Made by a program: the position numbers and the translations under genes. A DNA stretch of 64,000 nt from Chrysomallon squamiferum (lineage: Eukaryota > Mollusca > Gastropoda > Neomphalida > Peltospiridae), in NCBI GenBank assembly GCA_012295275.1, contig CM022665.1:33658022-33722021 (forward strand). Direction: 5' to 3'. The notes under the pieces are model-generated. The model was not told the DNA's origin. It searched no databases and saw nothing but the letters and a program-made list of their open reading frames with translations. The first letter of the stretch is position 1, and every line of letters begins with the position of its first letter. Of this stretch, positions 24,901-37,078 are shown one piece after another.

Positions 24901-27900
24901 CTTTTTCCTTTTTCTGCTCTTTTACAGAGAGAGCTCATCGAACCAGCTCATTTCTAGAAACACTGACCCCAGAACAAATAAGTCATGATGTTCTGGGTGA
25001 CAATACTTATGAAACTGGGAGGGCTGAGGCATGTGGGACCCTGTGTCGAATGTTATCATCACACAAAACAGGAGAAGATATTCTTCCTGTTTACTTCTCA
25101 CGATTTTATCTCTGCATGTACTATGGACTTCAAACAGATGAGGTATTCAATAAAGTGCTATTTCTGTCATACAGTTGGTGCATTATAAATTTTGGTGATA
25201 ACATAATGTTCATATTATTGATAGAAATAGTAGATTGTATAAAATGTATTAAATACTAAGTAAGTGGAATTACAGTTAATTGCAGATAATACATTTGAAT
25301 TTAAAAGCCTGATAAAATAAAACATGATTTGTTACTTCTTTATTCTCCTAATTATTGCAGGTTTGCATTTCTCTTTTGTTTGTTTAATTCTTTATATATA
25401 TTTTTTTAATATTATTATTTGTTTAATTTAATTTAATTTAATTTAATTTAATTTGTTTTCTTTCTGTTTGTCAGAATAACATCAGTGGACAGGTGTTAAC
25501 CCACATACTTTTCAACTCCTGTGACCTTCTCAGAGTTGATCTTGCAGGTATTCAGATACTAGTGCCATATTTCCTTAATGCCATAGAGTTGGTGCTGAGA
25601 AAATCTACTTCTGATTTCAGGTTGGTATCAGTTATTCATTTGTTGGTATTTCTAATCATCTGTCATTTTACTCTGGATTGAGAAAAAGCTCATCTGAAAT
25701 ACAGAAAATGATTTCTGAAAAGAATTAATTATACATTTAGGTACAATAATACGCATAGGTAACATTTGTATTCAGTAATTGCAATACAGTTCATCAACAG
25801 TTTCAAATTAATATCATTTTAATATCTTATCAAGTAAATATTTATAAGTTCTAATGACTGTTTATTGATTTATTGCTTTTACATTGTAGTCATTGTGAAC
25901 ATATCACTTATCATGAACTGAGAAAAGCCTGTATCCACTTACTTCTGTCCATGCTGTGCCTTCCTTTGCATTTCAAGAACTTGGAAATCAAAAGTATGTT
26001 TATTTTGCTTATGAATTTTCATTGTTTTATCTTTTATTTTAAAAAAAACAAGACAAAAAAGTAATAAAGTAAAAAATAAATTATGTTGTTTGCATATCCA
26101 TCATAATATTTAGTTTTTCTACATTCTCTTAACATTAATACATTGATTTTTGTAAAAAATATTGCATATAATTTTACTGTAAATATTTTGTTTGCTTATA
26201 AATCAATGTATAAAAATTTATAATTTACAGGTATTCAGTGCAGTCAGCAGTCAAGCAAAACTATGACATTCTTGTCTCTGAAACCTAGGATCACTGATCT
26301 GCTGCAGAAAGCTTTGTCAAATGAAACTGAAAGTTCTAACACTCAGATGTTGTTAGGTAAGTTTGCGTTCTGTATCTATATTGGTTTGTAAGTTTTACTG
26401 AAAGTAGATTTTCTGTTTACAGGGGTTTTGTTGATTTCTTCTGTTCAATACTGAGTATATTTTTAAAACTTGTTTCAAATTACTGCTAAAGGTATGTTTT
26501 GCTTTTACTGTTAATAAATATTATGAATGTTATAATACTATTTCAAAGCTGGGAGATATTAAAGGGATGATATCCTGAATATACTTGACATGAATCATTA
26601 AAAGTTTTTTTGAATTATCTGTTTCTTTTTATTATTGATTTCAAATATGGTGCACAATGCTTTAACCAACATATCTTTTTGTGCATGTATTTGCAAACCT
26701 TATGGGTCTTTCTGTGTCAAATCGACCAAAAAAAAAAAAATTTTAAACCCAACCATCTCAGATTTTTTATGAAACTTGGTATATTTGTTGACTGGGATCC
26801 CACAGTACCAAAGCTGCAATTTTAGGCCAATTGGACAAGTGGTGTGGGAGATACCCCCCCCCCCGAATTTTTAGATTTTTGCCCAAAATGGGTGTGACCA
26901 CCAACCTTTGAACCCTCATATCTCAGTAACTACTTGGCCAATCTTCATAAAATTGGCATTGTTGAAAAGGCAATATAACAAGGATTCCAAATTATTGTTC
27001 AGTTTGGAGAATATGGGGTACTCTGACCTTTTGACCTTTGTTATGACCTTGAAACTGACCTTGTGGATCTCGTGACCTTGAGATGACCTTTCTTGAAATT
27101 TAATCTCCCACATGTTAATGAAAACATAAAAAAGTTTCAGAGGAGTAATATTCTTTGTTTAGCAGCAATACACATTCAAAAACTGCATGTCCATGAAAAT
27201 AACACCTTTTCTGTCATTAACATCTGATTAGCTCAAATCTGAATGACCAATCCCTGATGCTAGGAATCACCATCTCTTGGTAAATGTACCACTATTCTTA
27301 TATTAGTAGACATAATAGTAGTTGAAGTAATAATAGTAAAAGTTGTAGTTGTAGAAGTATCAGTATTGTAGTACTATTACTACTACTGCCAGTAATAATA
27401 GTAATAATAGTAATAATGATGATGATGATGATAACAATAACAATGATAATAATAATAGTAATTAAAGCAATATTAATGCTACAAGTAGTAGTAGAAATTG
27501 TGGAAATAGTCTCATAGATGTAGTAGTAGTAGTGGCAGTAGGTAGTAAGAGGTATAATAGCAATGTAGAGTGAGTGTTAGTATAATTAGTAGTACTAGAA
27601 GAAGTGGTAGGATTAATTACAGTGCTAGTAGTAGAAGAAGTAAAATAAGAAATAGCTATTGTAGTAGTTATTGATATATGGTGATGCTAGTAGTAGTAGA
27701 GGTAGTAACAGTATTTGCGATAATAAAAGTAGCAGCAGCGGTGATGATGGTGGCAGTAGTAGTTGTTCTAATAATAAAAGTAGTAACAGTAGTTATGGTA
27801 GAAGTACTGGTAGTGGTGGTAGTAGTAGTAGGAGTAGCAGTAGTAGCAGTAGTAGTAGTAGTAGTGGAGGTGCAGGTAATAACAGGAGCCTAGTGGGGTT

Positions 27901-30900
27901 TATAATAGTAATAGCAGTACTAGAAGTAACTACTAGTACCAAACATTGTACCATCACTGGTAATATTGTCAGTAGAAGAAGATGTAGTATTAGTTGAAAT
28001 AGTTAGGAACAAAAGGCAGTGGGAATAGACAGAGTAGTAGAAATTTCTAATTGCCATGTGCTCAGTGGGGATTTTACCAGGGGATTTCAAAGAGTTCCTG
28101 ACATGGCACCCTTCTTGTTAACCCTTTGGGCCTGATTGTGTAGAACATGTCATGACATTTGGCATCTTTTCATATCCTTCAGGCATTTCTTCAGACATGT
28201 CAGGTGGGTTTTGACTCCAAAGATGAATTTTTGGTCTCAGAAAATGTAGAAAATGTACATTGTAATGCACTGTATCAATCATCCATGCAGGTATGCATTT
28301 TTTGAATCTATAGTATGGCTAAACAAAAAAAGATTACACCTCTGAAACTTTTATATGTTTTAGTTAACATGTGGACAATTAAATTTCAAAAAAGGTCATC
28401 TCAAGGTCATGTGATCCACAAGGTCAATTTCAAGGTCATAACAAAGGTCAAAAGGTCAGAGTACCCCAACATTCTCCAAACTGAACAATCCTTGTCATAT
28501 TGCCTTTTCAACAATACCAATTTTATGAAGATTGGCCCAGTAGTTCCTGAGATATGAGAGTTCAAAGATTGGTGGTCACACCTATTTTGGCCGAAAATCT
28601 CAAAATTTGGGGGGGCCATATCTCCCACACCACTGGTCCGATTGGCCTAAAATGTCAGATTTGGTGCTGTGAAATCCCAGTCAACAAGTATACCAAGTTT
28701 CATAAAAATCTAAAATAGTTGGGTTACAGAGAAAAAGAAAATGATAGTGAATGCATTAAATGTTTTGTGTTATTGTTCAATTTGTAGACTATTTATTTTT
28801 TTATTTTTCATTACTGATTTATTGATATTTGGTTGGAGATGTTTACTGAAATGTGTTATTGCAGGAGGACTAATGCTGCTTGTTCAGGACATGGCCACGT
28901 GTGAAGAAGCTGAGAGGCAGGTGAATCGGACAAATAAAGAAAAAACAAGGGAAACAAATACAGGTACACCATCTATGTTTAGTTTTTGTTCACATGGGTT
29001 TTTCTTTGTACCTTTTTCATTTTTATTGATAATATTTAGGAAAATGAATATGTTGGAAGCTTAATATAATTAAAACCTTTTTACTTTTAACATTTGTTAC
29101 AGTGATATTAATCAGACCAGTTTCTCCTCTTTTAATAATCATCCTGTGTAAATTGTTATTTCAGACAGTGCATACTGGCTCTTTGGTCATGCCACTTCCC
29201 TTGTCTGTAACCGACTAATGGCATCATGGAAGTCAGAGCTCAACACAGCACTGGCAGCAATGGAACTGTTGGCTGGCTTGGCTAAAGTATCAATTTATCC
29301 ACCAAACACTCTGATGTGTAAACGCACTGTCAAGTGGATCTGCGACTTCATTGTTTACCAGTGTAGTCGACCTGCTCCATCTCATTCACGAGATCTTCAC
29401 TCCATGATAGTCGCAGCTTTTAAGTGTCTTCTGCTGTGGTTAGTGGAGCACAGTACCTTGTTATATGACAAGGAATGTCTTCATAATGTGCTTGAAGTTG
29501 TTGAACTCGGAATTTCAGGATCAAAATCACAGGTATATTGCATTAATTCAGTGTCTTGAAATCTTTTCAGTAGTACACTTTCAATTGCATGTACATAAAT
29601 AAATTGGCTTAATTTCAGTTTATTTTGATTAATTTAGTTTTGAATTAAACTTTCTTTTTTTTTTCTTTTTTTCTTTCTATTAATTTTATCCTTTTGATTT
29701 TTTTAAGTCTTTTTTCTTTTTCTTTTTGTTTAATGGAGAAGTGTTTATTGTGAAGAGTGTTAACTAATTCAGATTAATAATTGAAATATTAAAATTGCAG
29801 TTTTTGTCACTTCATTCTTTACAAAACAGAAATACATTATTTGCTGAAACTGCTATTTATAAAAGAAATTAAATATTTCTCCTTTTTAATGTTTTTAATA
29901 TAATCAGCACACACTTGCTTTATATATTTTGTAAAAGTTCATTTTGTATTTTTTTTTTTTTCTTTATTAATATCATTATTATAATTATTTTTTTTCTTCT
30001 TTGTTTTTTGTAATTAATTGTATTTATTTAGATTTCTATTTTTTTATGTTAAAGTATGTTGATTTCAAATTGATTTTCAGGGAAACGTACAAGAAAGTTT
30101 GAACTTAAAATCTAAAGTTGATGAAAAATCAAAAAATGTAGCAGCCAAGGTATTAGGCATTCCCAATGCTGCAGGAATTTGCTATTATTCCTACTCACTG
30201 GTCTGTTGTAGTTACTAATAACAGTTATCTCTAAAGCTTGCTTTTCAGGACTAAACACATGTTGCTTACTTTCCACATTAGGTTTTAGATATCATGTAAA
30301 AGTTGTTTTCTTTATAATTGATATAACATGTTTTTTAAGTCAGTAAATATACCTTTTAATTAATTTACATTTGCTGAAATATTTCAAAATATCAATCTCT
30401 TTACTTCTCTACATTCTTATTAAAGTTATTTTATTGAAATAATGCAAAATTTACTTCTGCCTATTTTTAATTTTTTATACTAGTACATCCAAATGAATGG
30501 TTACTGATTTTTCTTTTTTCTTTTTTAAATATTCTCTTTCTTTTCTTTTATTATTGCTCATTTATTGTCTTGATTTCTCGTTTAATATTATTATTTAGAA
30601 AATAGTCATTAAGAAGAATAATCAACTATGTATTAATTAGTAACCATAGTAGATTATTTCAGTCCCAACTGTTTTCAGTATTATTTTTTATTATTTTGCA
30701 TGTAGTTTTCTTTAGAGTGGATGAGATTGTTCATGGGTAGTTATTAAGTGGTTGATAGGTTGATGATATTACTGTTTTAGTGTCAGTACAAAAGGCAGGA
30801 CAACTCTGTAAGAACAGATAGTTTGAAGCTGAATAGTCAGTTTATGTGGCAATAGATTATCTGCAATAAGAATTTTGAAAAGTGGAAGGGCTGTATGTTA

Positions 30901-33900
30901 TTTTGAGTTACAGCCTAAGTATTTAATATTATTTTATAAGGTTGCAGTGTGAGATAACATCTGTAGTGCTCAAAAAGTTAGTTTTGGCAGTGATGTTTTC
31001 TTTGATACATATCGCAACAAACAACCAGCACAAAATATTTTCATTATCATTGGTGCTGAAAATGAGCCATATTTATTTGTGTCAGAAAATATTTCTTATT
31101 ATTTAATTTTGTTCACAGCGGTTTGAATGTTAATTAATATTCCACTTTGCAAATGATATTTGAAATAGACAAACTTCAGTAAATCTCTGCTGCTTTTTCT
31201 TTATTTAAAATGATAAGTTTTAAGTTGCAAACAAAAAAAAGTACAGAATATATATTGGCTTGATAAAATTTATTTCCTGTCTTGCATATATATATTGTTA
31301 CTAATATTTTGTGTCTGTAATATTTATTGTGTTGCGATTGTTTGGAAACATCTTGAGGTAAAAGAAAATAATTAATCATAATCAGAGGCATTATGCCTCA
31401 TTTGAATGTTAAGTGGACATTATTTATTTAAATCTTAATCCTGAATTATTATTATTATTGTTCTTATTATTTTATTAGTATTGTTGGTCATACTGATATT
31501 TTTATGATTAAATAATTATATATATATTTCAGCTTTTCAAAATATCTCAAAATATATATTTTTCATTATTATTTTTATTTTTATTTTTTTAATCGTGTTT
31601 CCAATTACATGAGTATTTCTTATTGTTATAATAAATTAAAAAGACAATATTTAATTTTTTATTACTATTATTATCATTTTTATTTTCTATATTTTTATAT
31701 TTTTGGGCTATTACATTTTCTCAATTAAATGAAAGGTAATGAACAAAAAAATAAAATACTTTTCAAAATTATAGTTAATTTTCTTTCATGGTGCATTTAT
31801 TTTAAATTGCAGGTAATCTTTCTTTCCCATAAATTTAAACTTTGTATATGATTTATATGTGTACTTATTTTGGGATTTATTTTGTAAACAAAGGTTTGTA
31901 CTTGTGGGGGGTTTTTTGTTTTTGTTTTTTTAAATTTTATTTTATTTTATTTTATTTTACTTTATTTTGAGTTACAGAACCGTGCAAGTGACCCTCCAAA
32001 ATTCAAAGGAGACAAGCAGTTAATGCCAGCTTCAATGAGAGTGAAGGATGCTGCTGAAGCAGTTTTGACATGTATCATTGATCAAGTAGTAAGTACTTAT
32101 CTTTTATTTTATATCATTTTATTGGTTGTTTTCCTTTTATTTTATTATTATTATTTTTTTTAAAATTTCATTATTACATTAAAAACCAAAAAAGTAAATA
32201 AACTAAAAAAAAATATAATTTCATAATTAAATATACCTTTCTTAGTATATATAAATGAATACGCGAAAATCATACTCACTTCACAAGGAAAACTGTTTAC
32301 CATAGAATGTTAAACAATAAGATTGAATGACTTCTGAACTTTTGATGTAAGTATGATAATTTTCACATGATGAAGATGTCATATAAAATTTAGATTTTAT
32401 AATTGTTTATACCTTACATACATTAAAAGAACAATATCATTTTAGATAATGTGTTGAATTTGAGAGACTTTCAATTTCAGGGAGCCTTTCCTCCTCCATG
32501 TGGGCCAGAATCTCTCTTTTCTCTCCTTGATGAGAAATCTCTTCTTCGTTACACTAATGGCAATGGATTAGTTGAAGGCAAATCTCCCTTCCGATACTAC
32601 GTCATTGATAACTCTATCATTGTTGGTTTACTGGAACAACCACTAGGCAGTGTGGAAGGTAAATTTAGTTTTTTTTAAATTGTTGTACTGAATGTTAACT
32701 CATCAAACAAAACTTAAAAGTACATTGGTTTGGACATATTTTATTATTTAAAAATAAAAAGTACCATCGTTGCAATTCTGAACAACATTAAGCATTTTAA
32801 TGTTTTGAAGTATCCACATGTAATGTCTTAGTTATTTGTTTTTTTATGTAATAACTGGTTTTTATTTTCATCTTGATTATTAATATTTCTTTCTTCTGTT
32901 TTTGATTAACAAACACTTCACATTGTGTATTGTTTTTATGTTTTTTGGGGGGTCTTTTGTTATTTTTTTTTTATACACTTTCTTTTTAAAGGTTACTGTT
33001 TCCTTTTCTTATTTATTAATTATATATAATTTGAGTTCAAAAAAAATTTATTTTTCAGATCCTCTTCCTACTGTGACAGCTTTAATCCGAGGTCCTTTTG
33101 GAAGACATGCCTGGACAATGCAGCTAAGACATTCACCAAGAAATCAAAAAGTAAATTAATACACACTGCAGATTGATTATTTTTTCACTGGGTATATGGG
33201 GCTTCTTCTTTTTGTATATTATATTATACCCATTGTTTTTTTGTGGGGGTTTGGCAGAAACTTTATTAATTACTTTTTTTTTCTTTTTTTTTTTGCTCTT
33301 AGTTACCTTTGTTTTTATTTATATAATCAATGAAGTTTTTATAGATACACTTATTTTAAATGTAAATATATTACATGTTTAATTCCCTGACATTTGTCAA
33401 TTTTCTTTTTCATGTAGGGTCAGCCAAAAGATCCATTAATAAACCCTGGTCGTCCTACACCAAATAATAATGTCGGAGTACATCATAACGTGGAACACAG
33501 ATATTTTCCTGAAAGCATTGATAAAATACCACTAACCAAAGCGTGAGAAATTTACTTTACTTTTACCAAAATACCAAGGACTCACACTTTTTGTGAATTT
33601 TGGCTGATGATTACCATGAGCCAAACTTCACAAAAAGCATGAGTATATGATCAAATTAATTGGTTTTAGGTTTCATGTAATATATAAATACCACTTACAG
33701 AGTAATGAAAAATTCCCATTTCTTAATATTTATTTTGCAGCTGATTAATGTACCTTGCAAAGGTTTTGCTGTTTGTATGTTTTCAACTTGTATTTTAGGT
33801 TTAAAAATATATATGGTTTATAGTTAAATAAAATTAACATACTTCTGATTAATATATTTTTTAATACAAAATTACACTTAATTAAGTTTATTTTTAACTG

Positions 33901-36900
33901 AGGCTTATATTTTTATACTTTGTTTTAATTTTTACAATGACAGTGACAAGAGCATCCCACCAATGGATGTACTGAAAACAGATGACAACCGGGAAGATTT
34001 AGAAAAACTGGTTGGCTACATAGAACAGTCAATGGCATTTGAAAAAGAAGTTAGTGAGCGAGAGAGAAAAGAAAGAGAGGCTACACCATATCCTGACCCA
34101 GTAACTGAGTGCAAGCCTCCAAAGTAAGACTTACAGCTAAACTGAATATTATAACTTTAAAAAAAAAAAAACATTGTGGCACTTTTAACCTAATCTGGTA
34201 TGTTAAAAATGCCTGTTTATTTAATATTTATTATAGTGATTTTTTTTAATTTTTTAAATTTTATTTTATTTTCATTTCTTTTTTTTTTTTTTGAATTTCC
34301 AACAAATAAAATTCAGCTACTTGTTGGAAAAGATTTTATTGCTACAAACTTCTTTAACATCATTTAGTTATTGTGCATTATAATGTAGTCTGTCATTGCA
34401 CCAGTGTTCTTTAAGACGATTAAGAACAGGCTATAGAGTACAATAAATTTGCTTATTACAGTTTTATTGTTTTTATATTTAAAGCTTCAGATAAGAATAT
34501 TCTTATTATTAAAATCAGAGAGAATACTTTGTGCTGCAACACAAAAAAAAAGTTTTATTTCAACTTTCAGAATATGTAATGAATACCAAACTGCTAGACT
34601 GTTTTTATCTCACTATGGATTCCTGTCATTGGAATGTCTTAAGGTATTTTTCTTAACTAATCTTATTTTTAACAGATATAGCATTTAGTTCAAAAGAAAA
34701 GAAAAAAGAATATAAGGGGGAAAAAATTTTGAAAAATGTTTTAAATATGAAATTGCTTCCTTTTTATAAGAATTGCTAAATATTTTAAGGAAAAGAACTT
34801 TGTTAAGAAAGGAATTTATTCTCACTTAATAATTAAGACACAGGTTATTCAGTATGTGTTAATAAGAGCATTATTTATACCAACCACACAGAAATAAAAG
34901 TTAATGCCAGTATTAACAATAACAGCAAAGGAAACATATCTGTTATGTAAAGTATTAAAATTTTACTTAATTTAGTAATTTATTCCAATTACTATTGTTC
35001 TAGTTGTATTTAGATTACTGTTATGTAGTGTGTTTTATAGGAACCCTCAAACAGCAGTGTTCCACCAGCTCTGGTTATGCTTAATATCTCCAACCCAAAC
35101 ATCTTCTCAGATCTGGAAGCATTAGATCGTATCCCAAGCAGAGACAATGATACCCTCCACATCTTCTATGTGAAATCTGGCCAGAGGAGTGTAGCAGAGA
35201 TTCTGCCAAATGTGGTAGATTAAATTTGATTACCTTAAAATGTTTATAAAGTACTTATGATAAGGAAAGGTAATTTTTTTTTTTTTTTAATTATTATTTT
35301 AACTTTTTTGTTGGTTTTTTTAAAAATTTGTTTGAAATTTATTTGCTTATTTTAGTTCTTTTCTTTATTTTTATTTATTTATTTACTTCTTTAAAAAAGA
35401 AATAATTTTGTTTTTTTTAAATTTGTTTGAAATTTATTTGCTTATTTTAGTTCTTTTCTTTATTTTTATTTTTTTATTTACTTCTTTAAAAAAGAAATAA
35501 TTTTTTTTTTTTTTAATTATTTTTGTTAGAAATATTTTTTCCTTTTGGAACTAATTATTTGTTTAACATGTTTAACATGTGTAATGATAATATTTCAGTT
35601 GCTCAGTACAAATGTGCAGCCCCAGTTTTTGGAGTTTCTGCACTCACTAGGATGGCCAGTTGATGTGAGAAAGCATGCAGGTTGGACAGGTCATGTGTCA
35701 ACAAGCTGGAGAACCAAGGTACCAGATCTTCCTGAAGGTAAATCTAAAATCACAGTTGTTAAATGTTCTTTCATTCCTTCCAAACTTTCCTAATCTCTTA
35801 GCATATGTATTATGGTAGATCCCGAGCAGTATAGTTAATAATGCTTTGTAAAACAGATAAGATATAAATTATTTCACAATATACTGCTTTGATTATATTT
35901 AAGTTTAAGGTATAATAAATAACAAAGATGTAAATAACTTTTCACCAGATGATGTTTGTTACATTTAACCAATTAAAAGAGTAAAACATATAAAAGTTTG
36001 AATTTTATATCGAGATAAGCAAAAGTGTATCCCCAAAATATTTTATTACTGTTACTTATTTAAAATATCTGATTAGTCTTAAAGATAATACATTCTGTAT
36101 ATATTAGTTTTAACTCAATTAACATGTATGTTAAAAATTAACAGAAGAGGATTACCCAACTAGTACTGGGGGCAGTGTTTATGATGGACGACAACAAGTT
36201 CTTTACTGGGCAGATGTATCATCAGAGATGGCTTTTGTTGTTCCTTCACCACAGACGAACAGTCAGAGGATTACCAGTCCTGTCAGTGATGGAGGTGCTT
36301 CTCATATATTTAATGAAATGTTTGTTCAAGAAAAAATAAAAAATAATAATAACAATAATAAGGTATCAATAAAATATTTTTTTTAAAAAGACATATAAAA
36401 GTTCTGTATTTTTATTTTATGTATATGTATATGCATGGTTTGTGTGTAAGAGGGAGTATTTTTGCATCTATGTCTGTCTGTGTTCATTTCAAAACACATA
36501 TACTTATTTTTATTAATTTTTTAGAATTATAAATTTAAAAATATGATCAATTACAAACATGTCTCCAAAATGGCCATACTGATATGGTTGAGATATTTTT
36601 TATTTTTTAATTTTTTTTTTAAGACAAATCTCCTGAGGTACTGACATCAAAATCTTCACTGGTTGATGTGAATGCTCAGAAACCAAAGCCATCAGATGCA
36701 GACAAGGTCTTGAATTCACCAGGGGAAGTGTATGGCTCAGTGACACCAGCACGAGTACGAAGACTGGGGCGTCAGCCAGCAATGGGTGCACCAGAAGTTA
36801 AAGTTTTTGCTGTGTGGCTGGAAAGTTTTGAAGACCATGATTATATACCAACAGGTCTGAAATAAACTGTATAATGAATGACCCAACCCCTTGATTCAGC

Positions 36901-37041
36901 AATTAAGGCACCTGTGGGGGGAACTGAGATATGCAGATATTCCTGCTTCATTGTGATACCAATCTTATTTCCTTAGCTTAAGGTTGCAAAAATATGCCTT
37001 GCTGGATATGAGTAATTACGAAACTTGCTTCACTTCTTCAG

Positions 37042-37078
<37 letters not shown>

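Noticed and set aside
27671-27997. 108-codon Ser/Gly-rich open frame and overlapping Val-rich frame
   Set aside because: Both are translations of the degenerate (GTA/TAG)n tract within an intron; no start context, splice sites or family similarity.
33580-33644. MicroRNA gene
   Set aside because: The hairpin is about 65 nt with a stem that stops abruptly at 26 bp and no extended basal stem; no evidence beyond base pairing.
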